A stretch of 64,000 nucleotides of DNA from Pseudomonas sp. CFBP 13711. Lineage in GTDB: Bacteria > Pseudomonadota > Gammaproteobacteria > Pseudomonadales > Pseudomonadaceae. The notes under the pieces are model-generated. The model ran no database searches. It saw only the letters and a program-made list of their open reading frames with translations, and was not told the origin of the DNA. Of the stretch, positions 9,628 through 19,296 are shown in pieces. Positions within the stretch are counted from its first letter, which is position 1; each line of letters opens with the position of its first letter. The translations under genes were made by a program, and so were the position numbers. The DNA lies in contig NZ_JACYVI010000003.1 of the NCBI RefSeq assembly GCF_014842265.1, positions 1 to 64,000 of the forward strand, read 5' to 3'.

Positions 9628-9768
9628 TCAATTACCGCGGTTGGCTGCCTGCGGATCACCCAGCGGGCGATAGGTGTTGTCGTTGAACTTGTAATTGCCG
9701 CTGCAGCCCGAGACGCCACAGAGAAGAACAAGGGTCAGCAGAACAGCTTGCCGGTGACGAGCGAACAT
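9628..9768 (-). CDS. Small lipoprotein encoded inside the T6SS operon
   Basis: A 46-residue gene in the sfa-fha gap. It begins MFARHRQ, has a hydrophobic stretch (AVLLTLVLLCGV) and a lipobox VSGC, then a short polar tail ending PQAANRGN. GGAG lies eight bases before the ATG, and the stop is 17 bases before the fha start, so the gene sits cleanly in the operon. It is too small for TssJ, which is present elsewhere. The function is unknown; placement suggests an accessory outer-membrane or periplasmic part of the apparatus. Lipobox, ribosome-binding site and spacing make it a believable gene, though short. Confidence 0.72.
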   Translation of the reverse strand: MFARHRQAVLLTLVLLCGVSGCSGNYKFNDNTYRPLGDPQAANRGN

Positions 9769-9846
9769 CAGAGGATCTCCAGAGGTGAGCACAGGGCGCC
9801 GTCGGATGGCGCGATGGAAAGCGAGCGGGAAAAAAATCGTTCGTGC

Positions 9847-11364
9847 CTACGCATTGATTTCACCCAGATTGATATTGAGGCGGCCAAGGCGGTACAGCAG
9901 CGTTCGCCTGGGCAGCCCAAGCTCGCGCGCGGACAGGCTCTGATTACCTTCGTTTTTACGCAGGCAATCGAGCAGCAGGCCGCGTTCGACCTGCTCAAGG
10001 CGTTCGCGCAGACTCAGGCGGGCAGCACCAGGGGCAGCATCCGCGCGGAGGGTGAAATGTTCGGGAAGCAATTGGCCTCCTTCGCACAGCAGAACGGCAC
10101 GTTCGACCAGCCCCTTGAGCTCGCGAACGTTTCCGGGAAAGGCGTACCCGGACAAGTGATCGAGCGCCGCGTCAGACCAGCACAGAGCATCCCGTTGCAG
10201 AAATGAGCAGGCCTTGTCGGCGAAATGCCGGGCGAGATCGACGATGTCATCGCCGCGCTGGCGAAGAGCGGGCAGCTCGATGGGGAATTGTGAGAGGCGG
10301 TAGTAAAGGTCCTCGCGAAAGGTGCCTTCGCTCACCATGGCCAACAAATCCCGGTGGCTTGCTGCCAGGATGCGCACGTCTATCTTGTGCGTGTCATTGG
10401 AGCCCAGCGGGCGTATCTCTCCCTCCTGCAGCACGCGCAGCAGCTTGGCCTGCAGAGACAGCGGCATGTCGCCGACTTCATCGAGCAACAGGGTCCCGCC
10501 GTTGGCTGCATCGAAGAGTCCGGCGCGATTACGCAGGGCGCCGGTGAACGCCCCCTTGCTATAGCCGAACAACTCGCTTTCCAGCAGGCTTTCAGGAAGT
10601 GCCGCGCAGTTCTGCACGATGAAGGGCTGCGAGCGACGCGGACCGTAGTCGTGGATGGCGCGTGCCACCACTTCCTTGCCGGTGCCCGTTTCTCCGCGCA
10701 GTAAAACGGTATACGGGCTGTGCAGGACTTTACTGATCATCGAACAGGTGTGGCGCATGGGCGCGCTTTTGCCGATCAACCCATAGGCGCTGATGCTTGG
10801 CACACTGACGCGCACGGGTGGTGAATCATCGGTACGTCGTCTCAAGCGCTGAAGCAGCTGCAATTGATGCAGCACGAACGTGCCCAGTCGACCAAGGGAG
10901 TCGGCAAAAGCCTGCAGCTCCAGGTGTCGACTGCTCGCGCAGACGAGCAAGCCTTCCACCGCCTGTTGATCACTGACGATGGGCACACACAGCAGGGACT
11001 GCCAGGGCTTCGCTCCGGGCGGCAGGAAACGGGTTTCGTGCAGGCTGCCCGGCAAATCGACGAGGCACACAACGCGGTTTTGGCACAGCGCAAACTGCAG
11101 CAGTTGCTCACCGTTGTAATCGGTTGGCAGGCTCTGAGCCTCACGGGGTTGCACGCTGCCCTCAAGGCACTCGGCAGTCATGCCCAGACACGTATGGGTC
11201 GCGTCCAGCAGATAAAGCTGAGTCAGCTCGCAACCGCTCAACTCGGCGAGTCCGAGCACGAGCCCGCTCAGCAGCGCGGCATCGTCCGCTGCGCGTGCAA
11301 GCCGGGCGAATTGCTCCAGTAACGCTTCCGCATAGGCCAGCGGTTGCGGCACCTGAATGAACAT
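9847..11364 (-). CDS. sfa2: Sigma-54-dependent activator of the T6SS cluster (Sfa family)
   Basis: A 505-residue bacterial enhancer-binding protein. It has an N-terminal GAF-like sensor region (about 20-175), an AAA+ domain with Walker A GETGTGKE at 224-231, the sigma-54-contact loop GAFTGA at 271-276, Walker B TLLLDE at 291-296, and a C-terminal Fis-type helix-turn-helix (NQSLSARELGLPRRTLLYRL). No receiver domain is present, so a small ligand or partner rather than phosphorylation probably controls it. The ATG at 11364 has GAGGT seven bases upstream; a TTG six codons earlier does not. It likely acts at the sigma-54-like site in front of hcp. Confidence 0.93.
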   Translation of the reverse strand: MFIQVPQPLAYAEALLEQFARLARAADDAALLSGLVLGLAELSGCELTQLYLLDATHTCLGMTAECLEGSVQPREAQSLPTDYNGEQLLQFALCQNRVVCLVDLPGSLHETRFLPPGAKPWQSLLCVPIVSDQQAVEGLLVCASSRHLELQAFADSLGRLGTFVLHQLQLLQRLRRRTDDSPPVRVSVPSISAYGLIGKSAPMRHTCSMISKVLHSPYTVLLRGETGTGKEVVARAIHDYGPRRSQPFIVQNCAALPESLLESELFGYSKGAFTGALRNRAGLFDAANGGTLLLDEVGDMPLSLQAKLLRVLQEGEIRPLGSNDTHKIDVRILAASHRDLLAMVSEGTFREDLYYRLSQFPIELPALRQRGDDIVDLARHFADKACSFLQRDALCWSDAALDHLSGYAFPGNVRELKGLVERAVLLCEGGQLLPEHFTLRADAAPGAARLSLRERLEQVERGLLLDCLRKNEGNQSLSARELGLPRRTLLYRLGRLNINLGEINA

Positions 11365-11374
11365 AGCGCCCACC

Positions 11375-13954
11375 TCAGGCAAACTCGCAGGTCACGGCGG
11401 CTTCAACATCAAGCGTTGCGTGCACAGAGGTGAGACGCTGGCCTGCGGCCATGGCGTCGAGCAGCCGGTCAGCCACCCGGGGCAGAACGTGAAGCTCCAG
11501 CAAGTGGTCGATCAGACGTGCGCCACTGTCGCCTTGGCTGCAGCGTTCAGCCAGTTGATCGACCAGCGCCTCGGAAAAGGTGAACGTCAGCTGGCGACGG
11601 TTCAAGCGCTCGCCCAGACTGCGCAATTTGATCTCGATCAGCTCACGCAGCACCGACCCGCTCACCGGGTAGTACGGGACGACGCGCATGCGTGCGAGCA
11701 GCGCCGGTTTGAAATGTCGCGCGAGAACCGGACGGATATGCTCCTCAAGCACCTGCGCGGAGGGACGCGCGCCGTCGGCGCAGAGGTGACTGATGAGGTC
11801 GCTTCCAAGGTTCGAGGTCATCAGGATGAGCGTGTTGCGGAAGTTGATCTCCCGCCCTTCCCCGTCGTTGGCCACGCCCTTGTCGAAGATTTGATAGAAC
11901 AGGTTCAGGACGTCTGGGTCAGCTTTTTCGACTTCATCGAGCAGAACCACGGAGTACGGCTTCTGCCGCACCGCTTCGGTGAGCATGCCACCTTCGCCGT
12001 AACCCACGTAGCCAGGCGGCGCGCCAATCAGACGCGAGACGGTGTGCTTCTCCTGAAACTCGGACATGTTGATGGTGGTGATGAACCGCTCGCCGCCGTA
12101 GAGCAAATCGGCGAGCGCCAGCGCGGTTTCAGTCTTGCCGACACCACTCGGTCCGACCAGCAGGAACACACCCACGTGTGCATCAGGTTTGTTCAGGCCG
12201 GCTGCATTAGCGCGCATCGAACGATCAAGGGCGTGGACCGCTTGCTCCTGACCGCGAATGCGGGTGCGCAGGTCAGTTGAAAAGCTGGCGATTCTGGCGT
12301 TGTGTTCTCGCGCCAATTGCGCCAAGGGCACGCCGGTCCAGGCGCTGATCACTTCGGCGACAAGACGCGGGCAGACTTCAAAGCTCACCAGCCTTTCTTT
12401 GGCCTGGGCTTGGGTCAGCGTCCGGTGAGCCTCGTGGAGGGCGGCTTGCAGGACTTCGATGCTGTGTGTGTCGTCGGCATCACGGGCCTGCGCCAGTTGC
12501 TGACGCAAGTCCAGCAGGCGCTCGGCCAATCCTTTCTGTTCCAACCAGAGCGTTTCGAGAGCAAGGCTTTCTTCATCCGCAGCGCGCAAACGGTTTTCCA
12601 ATGCATCCAGTGCCGGATGATCGATGGGCAGACCGGCTTCGGCGTCACGACGCAGCGCCTGATGCTGGCGGCTGCCTTCGGCCAGTTCGCTGCGCAGACG
12701 CTCAAGGCATTGCGGCGCAGCGGCGAGGCTGATGCGAACGCGCGCGCACGCCGTGTCGAGTACATCGACGGCCTTGTCCGGCAACTGGCGCCCGGCGAGA
12801 TAGCGAGCGGACAACTCCGCGGCCGCCACCACCGCATCGTCACGCAAATAGATGCCGTGGCTTCCCTCGTAGACGTGAGCGAGGCCCCGCAGAATGGTCA
12901 CCGCCTCATCGACGGTCGGTTCGTGCAGCCGCACTGGCTGAAAGCGACGGGCCAATGCCGGATCTTTTTCGATGTATTTTTTGTACTCGGTCCAGGTGGT
13001 CGCCGCGATAGTGCGCAGTTCGCCGCGTGCCAGGGCAGGCTTGAGCAGGTTGGCCGCATCGGAACCCCCTGCATCACCGCCGGCGCCGACCAGGGTATGG
13101 GCCTCGTCGATGAACAATATGATCGGCCTGGTCGACGCCTTGACCTCGTCGATCACGCCCTTGAGGCGCCGCTCAAACTCCCCTTTGACGCTGGCGCCGG
13201 CCTGCAACAGCCCCATGTCCAGCGAAAGCACTTCAACGCCCTTTATGGCCCGGGGCACTTCCCCCGCGACGATGCGCGACGCCAGCCCTTCAACGACAGC
13301 CGTCTTGCCGACACCCGCCTCCCCCACGAGGATCGGATTGTTTTTCCGTCGGCGAGCGAGAATATCCACCATTTGCCGAATGGCCTCGTCACGGCACAGC
13401 ACCGGGTCAAGTTTGCCGTCTCGGGCCTGTTGGGTGAGGTTATGGGTATAGCGCATCAGCAATGACTCGCCGGCCGTACCGTGTTTGCCCGAGTCGGAAT
13501 GCTCCTTCTGTGACAAGGCGAATGCTTTCAATCGCTCGGTATTCAGCCGGGCAAGCAATGCCTGATAGCGGCTGCCTGCGTAACGCACGGGGTTGCGCAA
13601 CAGCGCGAGCACCAACGCCCCTTGATCGACCAGGGTCTGACTCAGTTCGAGGCTGGCGACCAGCAACGCATCCTGCAGCCACTGCACCAGTTCCGGCGCA
13701 AACACCGGGTTGCGCGAGGCGCTGCCTTCCATCCGCGCCTGCAGCACCGCGCCGAGTTCACCGGCGTCTATATCGGCATCCTGGAGTGCGCGGGAAAGAA
13801 GGCCCTGCGGGCGTTCCAGCAAGCACAGCAACAAGTCTTCGACGAGGACCTTGCTGCCGCCCCTTCCCACACAGCGTCCGGCAGCGTGCTCCAGGTCGCG
13901 TCGGCATTCGGCGTCGAGCGCCCGGATAAGTTGTTGCAGATTGACGTTAGTCAT
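11375..13954 (-). CDS. tssH: T6SS ATPase TssH (ClpV)
   Basis: An 859-residue Clp/Hsp100 disaggregase of the ClpV type. It has an N-terminal substrate-binding domain (about 1-150), a first AAA+ domain with Walker A GEAGVGKT at 211-218, a coiled middle region (about 410-530), a second AAA+ domain with Walker A GPSGVGKT at 601-608, and a C-terminal lid. ClpV disassembles the contracted TssB-TssC sheath for reuse. The open frame runs 30 codons further upstream, but the ATG at 13954 overlaps the tssG stop in ATGA and starts the MTNVNLQQLI family N-terminus. Confidence 0.96.
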   Translation of the reverse strand: MTNVNLQQLIRALDAECRRDLEHAAGRCVGRGGSKVLVEDLLLCLLERPQGLLSRALQDADIDAGELGAVLQARMEGSASRNPVFAPELVQWLQDALLVASLELSQTLVDQGALVLALLRNPVRYAGSRYQALLARLNTERLKAFALSQKEHSDSGKHGTAGESLLMRYTHNLTQQARDGKLDPVLCRDEAIRQMVDILARRRKNNPILVGEAGVGKTAVVEGLASRIVAGEVPRAIKGVEVLSLDMGLLQAGASVKGEFERRLKGVIDEVKASTRPIILFIDEAHTLVGAGGDAGGSDAANLLKPALARGELRTIAATTWTEYKKYIEKDPALARRFQPVRLHEPTVDEAVTILRGLAHVYEGSHGIYLRDDAVVAAAELSARYLAGRQLPDKAVDVLDTACARVRISLAAAPQCLERLRSELAEGSRQHQALRRDAEAGLPIDHPALDALENRLRAADEESLALETLWLEQKGLAERLLDLRQQLAQARDADDTHSIEVLQAALHEAHRTLTQAQAKERLVSFEVCPRLVAEVISAWTGVPLAQLAREHNARIASFSTDLRTRIRGQEQAVHALDRSMRANAAGLNKPDAHVGVFLLVGPSGVGKTETALALADLLYGGERFITTINMSEFQEKHTVSRLIGAPPGYVGYGEGGMLTEAVRQKPYSVVLLDEVEKADPDVLNLFYQIFDKGVANDGEGREINFRNTLILMTSNLGSDLISHLCADGARPSAQVLEEHIRPVLARHFKPALLARMRVVPYYPVSGSVLRELIEIKLRSLGERLNRRQLTFTFSEALVDQLAERCSQGDSGARLIDHLLELHVLPRVADRLLDAMAAGQRLTSVHATLDVEAAVTCEFA

Positions 13955-14973
13955 CGTTGGGCTGTCCTTAATGATTTGCTCCCCAGGGTCACCACGCCGT
14001 CCGCGCGTTCTCGGCCCAGCCAGCTGGTCCATCCCAGTCGACACGCGTTCTGGCCCGCCAGGCGCAGTTCGCGAATTTCTTCACGACGCAGCGCCAGGCG
14101 AACGTCGTAATCAAGCGGGTCACGCAGCGTGAATCGCACCAATGCGCACAGCGGTTGGTAACCCGCGCCGATCGGCAGGAACTCGTGAAAGCGCTGCCAG
14201 CCAAGCTCTCGGATATGAATACGGAACTTGCCACTGCGGTCCCGAACGTGTTCGCCGAGCACCAGATCCTCGCCTAGCAGGGTGTTGGCCCGGCCAAGGC
14301 TGTTGCGCTGCTCTTCGAGAATGTCCACGCGGCGCTCCATGCATTGCTCGATCGTCAGCTCTGCGTGTTTGAAGTAGTACCGCAGCACGGCCTCGATCAG
14401 CGCTGCCGAGTGAGCGCGCAGGCTAAGCAAACCCAAGTAAGGCAGCAGTCGCTTCCAGTTCAACTCCCGTGCGCTTCGAATCTCCTCGCTGCCCAATCCG
14501 ATCAGCGCGAACAACTGCGACGAAAACGGATCGATCGCGCCGCTTTCAAAACGGGCGTGGTAGCGGTATTTCTTCCAGATCGGCAGCATCAGCCGATGCA
14601 GGCGATGGTGGAACAGATCGAGGAACTGGCGGGTCGGATTGCCCCCCTCACCGTCACCCAGGGCTTGCTCGCTATAGAACGCAGGCAAGGGTGATCCAGA
14701 CCCGACAAGCCCCAGGAGGTTGAAGCGCAGGCGTGCACGCATCAGCCCGGATTCTTCAAAAAACTCCACGCGGTCCACATCGCTGCCCGGAAAACCAAGG
14801 CTCGGATTGGCCTGAAACTCCAGCTGGTCATACAAGTCGTCATCGCTCAGACGCGGGTGTGCAGTGCGCAGTCTGTCGATGACCAGCAACACGACCTGAA
14901 ACAGTGAGTATTCGCGTATGCCTCGGGTCAGCCCGCTCAAAGCAGGGGCTGCAGGCCCATACGGGGTGGCCAT
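13951..14973 (-). CDS. tssG: T6SS baseplate protein TssG
   Basis: A 340-residue protein of the VasB/ImpH/TssG family. The family pattern REYSLFQVVLLV...L..D...QLEFQANPSLGFPGSDV is evident in the first 65 residues. TssG with two TssF copies and TssK forms the baseplate wedge. The gene overlaps the 3' end of tssF by 37 bases and the start of tssH by four, as is common in T6SS operons. Confidence 0.95.
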   Translation of the reverse strand: MATPYGPAAPALSGLTRGIREYSLFQVVLLVIDRLRTAHPRLSDDDLYDQLEFQANPSLGFPGSDVDRVEFFEESGLMRARLRFNLLGLVGSGSPLPAFYSEQALGDGEGGNPTRQFLDLFHHRLHRLMLPIWKKYRYHARFESGAIDPFSSQLFALIGLGSEEIRSARELNWKRLLPYLGLLSLRAHSAALIEAVLRYYFKHAELTIEQCMERRVDILEEQRNSLGRANTLLGEDLVLGEHVRDRSGKFRIHIRELGWQRFHEFLPIGAGYQPLCALVRFTLRDPLDYDVRLALRREEIRELRLAGQNACRLGWTSWLGRERADGVVTLGSKSLRTAQR

Positions 14974-16724
14974 TGGTACACCTCTCCTTGTGTGCTTTTT
15001 ACGCGCAGCTCGTGATACGAATTGAGGCTGGCGTAAAGTGCAAAAAACTCGTTGAGAACGGAGGCGAACACAAACACGTCGCCCTCGCCGATATAGCCTT
15101 GCGGGTCGATGGTCAGCTCGGTGCGCAATCCGCGGACCGGCAGCCCTCTGTGCAGCCGGTCGACATGCTGGTGCCTGATCGACTTGAGTCCGCCCAGCAG
15201 GCGCTTGCTGACCTTTTCAGCGTGCGGGTCGTAATAGCGCGGCAGGTCGTAGGTTTCGAGGATCACCTTCAAGGCGTTTACGTCCGCGAGGGACAGGTAG
15301 TTAAGCGACATATTGCTGATCAGCTTCCACAGGAAGTCTCGATTCAGCGGCGGCGCATAACTGGGTGTGGCCGGGGTGATATTGCGGAAGGTCAGAAACT
15401 CAGGTGTCTGTTCGCAGGCGATGCAGATGTCGCCGAGCTTGAGCCTGCGCGGCAGGTTCTGGTTGGTGCACATCATCTCGATCGACAACGTTTCAGAGGC
15501 TTCGGTGTGACGGATGCCGAAGCTCAGGTAGGTGTCGAGGCCGTCGTGCAACGACGATGAACGCTGACGGATGCTGTAATGCGGACGGCGGTTCGGCACA
15601 TCGAAACTGGGGTCATGCTCGAAGGATTCGAACGGCACGTAGGCCTCGTAACCCAGGCCACCGGGCTTCCAGCCGATCACCGACTCGATCGAAAACACGC
15701 CACAGTTTTCCATGGCGTAGAGCGCCGGCATCAACAGGTACTCGTCCTGTTTGCCCTCAAGGCGGATCGGCGTGGCATCGTGCTTGAACAGGTTCACGAT
15801 GGGCGTGCAATGGAGCTTGACGTTGTCCAGTGTCGGTCGCAGGCGCTGGACGCCGCCTTTGCGAATGTCGAATCGCAACTCAAGCCCGCGTATTTGTTTG
15901 AGCGTGTCTTCCGCCAGCGCGGCGAGCAGCTCCAGGCCCTCCACGTCCACGAATAGAAACTTGTCCTGAAAGGCGAAGTATTCCTGCAGGTAGCGATAAC
16001 CGCGGAAGGTGTTCAGCGGATACGGAATCAGCGCTTCGTCTTCGGCAAACCCCACGGGTTGGATACGATCGCCAGGCATTCTGAATGCCATGGGCATGCC
16101 GTTGACGCCGGGTATAGGCTTGCCGTCTCCGTCCAAAGGCACCAACTCGATGCTCTCCAGATTGCGCAGAAGGCTCAGATAGAGCGTCTGGCTGATGTAG
16201 CGCTCGCCCGCAAAATGCAGGCGCAAACGGCTCAGGTCCAACTCACCCAAATGGCCTTCGCCGCTCAGTTCCAGCCGCAAGCTCAACAGCGCGCCGTCGC
16301 CCTTGACCGAGTACGTCAGGTCTACCAGATCCAGCGCCTGGACATCGGTTGGGTAGCAGGTGCGAAAGCGGCACTGCACGCCATCGACCGGCAGGCTGTC
16401 CACCGGCGTATCCCGCTCCACCCTCAACGCAGGCCCTGCCAGCTTCAACGGGTCAAACTGGAGGATGCTGAAAGCCGGCAGCGGCTGCATGTAATTGGGC
16501 CACAGCAGCTGCATCAGCGAATGGCTGAGCTCGGGCAGCTCGTCATCGAGCTTCTGCCGCAGGCGCCCCGTCAGAAACGCAAAACCCTCCAGCAACCGCT
16601 CTACATCCGGATCCCGCCCGGCCTGCCCCAGAAAAGGCGCCAATGCCGGGCTGCGCTCGGCGAATCGGCGGCCCAACTGGCGAAGCGCCGTGAGTTCGCT
16701 TTGGTAGTAGTGGTTAAAGGACAT
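14937..16724 (-). CDS. tssF: T6SS baseplate protein TssF
   Basis: A 595-residue protein of the VasA/ImpG/TssF family. The start MSFNHYYQSELTALRQLGRRFAE and the DPDVERLLEGFAFLTGRLRQKLDDELPEL region (about 40-70) are strong family signatures. The open frame begins 11 codons earlier, but the ATG at 16724 gives the conserved N-terminus. A 108-base gap separates it from tssE; nothing recognisable lies in that gap. Confidence 0.95.
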   Translation of the reverse strand: MSFNHYYQSELTALRQLGRRFAERSPALAPFLGQAGRDPDVERLLEGFAFLTGRLRQKLDDELPELSHSLMQLLWPNYMQPLPAFSILQFDPLKLAGPALRVERDTPVDSLPVDGVQCRFRTCYPTDVQALDLVDLTYSVKGDGALLSLRLELSGEGHLGELDLSRLRLHFAGERYISQTLYLSLLRNLESIELVPLDGDGKPIPGVNGMPMAFRMPGDRIQPVGFAEDEALIPYPLNTFRGYRYLQEYFAFQDKFLFVDVEGLELLAALAEDTLKQIRGLELRFDIRKGGVQRLRPTLDNVKLHCTPIVNLFKHDATPIRLEGKQDEYLLMPALYAMENCGVFSIESVIGWKPGGLGYEAYVPFESFEHDPSFDVPNRRPHYSIRQRSSSLHDGLDTYLSFGIRHTEASETLSIEMMCTNQNLPRRLKLGDICIACEQTPEFLTFRNITPATPSYAPPLNRDFLWKLISNMSLNYLSLADVNALKVILETYDLPRYYDPHAEKVSKRLLGGLKSIRHQHVDRLHRGLPVRGLRTELTIDPQGYIGEGDVFVFASVLNEFFALYASLNSYHELRVKSTQGEVYQWPPRMGLQPLL

Positions 16725-16832
16725 GGTATTACCTTCGAGCGGAGCTGTTTGGTTCAAGGGTGGGCGTTGCGGGAAACCTGCCTGCTAGCCCTTATGTCAT
16801 CAGGTGAAGCCACGTGCAGTGGGGTCCTGACA

Positions 16833-17252
16833 TCAGCATTTCCTGTGATTGACCTGTACCTGACCGCCACCCTCCAGGCGTGCGGCGAACGAGACCCGAC
16901 GCTTGAAACCCTCCACCTCCAGCAACCCTTCAATACTGAAGGCGAGCCGAAGCTGATCGTTGTCATGGGGCAGCGCGATGACCTGGACACTGCTCAGGCG
17001 TGGCTCGTAGGTTTCGATGAAGACCTCGATAGCGAGCCGCGCTTTCGTTAACGCGTCATGAAGGCTCAAGCGCATGTCATTGAGATCCGGCAGCCCGTAA
17101 TCGGAAAGCGTTTGTACGCTGCCCGCCCGGGTGCTGAGCATCTTGGCAAGATGGGCAGCCACCGACGCCGTCGCAGCGTCTTCGCGGCTCCAGCCGACGC
17201 GCTTTTCTGCATCGCCACCCAGGCGTTCAAAGAGGCTGCCGTATCCAGTCAT
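16833..17252 (-). CDS. tssE: T6SS baseplate gp25-like protein TssE
   Basis: A 139-residue gp25-like protein. It has the family start GSLFERLGG and the central segment L.TRAGS...DYGLPDLND (about 40-62), where sheath nucleation residues lie. It links the baseplate to the first ring of the TssB-TssC sheath. It starts 13 bases after the tssC stop. Confidence 0.94.
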   Translation of the reverse strand: MTGYGSLFERLGGDAEKRVGWSREDAATASVAAHLAKMLSTRAGSVQTLSDYGLPDLNDMRLSLHDALTKARLAIEVFIETYEPRLSSVQVIALPHDNDQLRLAFSIEGLLEVEGFKRRVSFAARLEGGGQVQVNHRKC

Positions 17253-17265
17253 GTCTTCAAGCCCT

Positions 17266-18741
17266 TCACTCTTTGTCCAGCTTGCCCACCAGCGACAGGG
17301 TGAAGTCGGCGCCCATGTATTTGAAATGCGGGCGCACGTTCATGCTGACGCGATACCAGCCGGGCTCGCCCTCTACGTCACTGACGGTGATCTGCGCGGC
17401 ACGCAGAGGACGACGACCACGGACTTCGGCGCTTGGATTTTCCTGGTCGGCAACGTACTGACGTATCCACTTGTTCAGTTCCAGTTCGAGGTCGGTGCGT
17501 TCTTTCCAGGACCCCAGTTGCTCCCGTTGCAGAACTTTCAAATAGTGAGCAAGGCGGTTGACGATCATCATGTACGGCAGCTGGGTGCCGAGTTTGTAGT
17601 TCAGCTCCGCGGCCTTGCCTTCCGCGCTGGTGCCGAAAAACTTCGGCTTTTGTACTGAGCTTGCGGAGAAGAACGCCGCGTTGTCCGAGCCCTTGCGCAT
17701 TGTCAGGGAGATGAACCCCTCCTCCGCCAGCTCGTATTCACGCCGATCACTGACCAGTACCTCGGTAGGGATCTTGGTTTCGATTTCACCCATGCTTTCG
17801 AAGTGGTGCAGCGGTAAATCCTCGACTGCACCACCGCTCTGCGGGCCGATGATGTTCGGGCACCAGCGGAATTTGGCGAAGCTGTCGGTCAGCTTCGTAC
17901 CGAAGGCGTACGCCGTGTTGCCCCACAGATAGTGCTCATGGCTATTGGCAACGGTTTCCTTGTAGACGAACGACTTGACCGGGTTCTCTTCCGGGTCGTA
18001 CGGGTTGCGCAGCAGGAAGCGCGGCACCGTCAGGCCCACGTAACGAGCGTCTTCCGACTGACGGAAGCTCTGCCATTTGGCGAACTGCGGGCCCTCGAAA
18101 TGATCCTTCAGATCTTTCAGGTCTGGCAGGCCGGTGAAGCTTTCCAGGCCAAAGAACCTGGGACCGGCGGCGGCAATGAACGGCGCGTGGGACATGCAGG
18201 CGACGCTGGAAACGTACTGCATCAGTTTCACGTCCGGCGAGCTTGGGGACATGAAGTAGTTGGCGATGATCGCCCCCACAGGCTGCCCACCGAACTGACC
18301 GTACTCGGCGGTGTAGATATGTTTGTAGAGGCCGGCCTGCATGACTTCGGGTGAATCTTCAAAATCTTCAAGCAGGTCCTCTTTGGACACGTTGAGGATT
18401 TCGATCTTGATGTTCTCGCGGAAGTCGGTCCGTTCGACCAGCAACTGCAACCCACGCCATGACGACTCCAGAGACTGGAAGGCCGGGTGGTGCAGAATTT
18501 CATCCATCTGGCGGCCGAGCTTGGCATCGATCTCGGCAATCATGCGGTCAACCATTGCCTTCTTGACCGGCTCACCCGCATTTTGCGGTTTGAGCAGCTC
18601 TTCGATAAACGCCGACACGCCGCGCTTGGCGATGCCATAGGCATCCTCATCTCGAGGCAAACGTGTTTCGGCGATGATGCTGTCGAGAATGCTGAACTCG
18701 CCGGACTCTCTGCTGTGCTGCTGCGATGGTGTAGTACTCAT
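17266..18741 (-). CDS. tssC: T6SS contractile sheath large subunit TssC
   Basis: 491 residues, the usual length for TssC/VipB. Recognisable parts include SSWRGLQLLVERTDF (about 95-110), FISLTMRKGSDNAAFFSA and the C-terminal MNVRPHFKYMGADFTLSLVGKLDKE. It forms the contractile sheath with TssB. The open frame begins 16 codons upstream, but the ATG at 18741 starts the conserved protein and follows the tssB stop by 25 bases. Confidence 0.97.
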   Translation of the reverse strand: MSTTPSQQHSRESGEFSILDSIIAETRLPRDEDAYGIAKRGVSAFIEELLKPQNAGEPVKKAMVDRMIAEIDAKLGRQMDEILHHPAFQSLESSWRGLQLLVERTDFRENIKIEILNVSKEDLLEDFEDSPEVMQAGLYKHIYTAEYGQFGGQPVGAIIANYFMSPSSPDVKLMQYVSSVACMSHAPFIAAAGPRFFGLESFTGLPDLKDLKDHFEGPQFAKWQSFRQSEDARYVGLTVPRFLLRNPYDPEENPVKSFVYKETVANSHEHYLWGNTAYAFGTKLTDSFAKFRWCPNIIGPQSGGAVEDLPLHHFESMGEIETKIPTEVLVSDRREYELAEEGFISLTMRKGSDNAAFFSASSVQKPKFFGTSAEGKAAELNYKLGTQLPYMMIVNRLAHYLKVLQREQLGSWKERTDLELELNKWIRQYVADQENPSAEVRGRRPLRAAQITVSDVEGEPGWYRVSMNVRPHFKYMGADFTLSLVGKLDKE

Positions 18742-18766
18742 GGTGTTGGCTCCTTGGCGGGTGGAC

Positions 18767-19270
18767 TCAGGTGTCCTGGGCGGCGGCATTCAAACCCAGC
18801 TCGCCGAGCACGCGACCGCGTGACTCGTCATCGGCGAGGACGCTTTCGATGGCCTTGCGGAAAGCAGGCGCGTTACCCAGCGGTCCTTTGAGCGCCACCA
18901 GGGCGTCGCGCAGTTCCATGAGTTTTTTCAGTTCGGGTACCTGGTCCACCAGCGAGGCGGGATTGAAGTCCTTCATCGATTTGACGTGCAGTTGCACCGC
19001 CAGCTCTTCATTGCCTTCATCCTCTTGCAGACGGTTTGGCACGCTCAGCGTGAGGCTCAGAGCCTGCTTGGCCAGTACCTCGTCGAACGTCATCTTGTCG
19101 ATGCTGATCGGCTTGCGCTCTTCGACTTTTCGCTCGTCTTTGCGCAGGGTGTAATCACCGATTGCGAGCAGCTTCAGCGGCAGCTCAATCTCTTCCTGCG
19201 CACCACCCGTAGCGGGTTTGAACGTGACATTGATGCGTTCTTTGGGGGCTACCGATCCTTCTTTGGCCAT
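18767..19270 (-). CDS. tssB: T6SS contractile sheath small subunit TssB
   Basis: 167 residues of the VipA/TssB family. PKERINVTFKPATGGAQEEIELPLKLLAIGDYT and the DF.P..LV.QVPEL.KL.ELR.AL..LKGPL.N segment are diagnostic. It interlocks with TssC to make the sheath and exposes the helix recognised by ClpV. The neighbouring tssA and tssC lie within 26 bases on each side. Confidence 0.97.
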   Translation of the reverse strand: MAKEGSVAPKERINVTFKPATGGAQEEIELPLKLLAIGDYTLRKDERKVEERKPISIDKMTFDEVLAKQALSLTLSVPNRLQEDEGNEELAVQLHVKSMKDFNPASLVDQVPELKKLMELRDALVALKGPLGNAPAFRKAIESVLADDESRGRVLGELGLNAAAQDT

Positions 19271-19296
19271 GGCCGTTCTCCTGGTAATTAGGGCCC

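Noticed and set aside
9622..10206. 194-codon plus-strand frame across the sfa 3' end
   Set aside because: Antisense to the sfa helix-turn-helix region and the small lipoprotein gene; no protein features.
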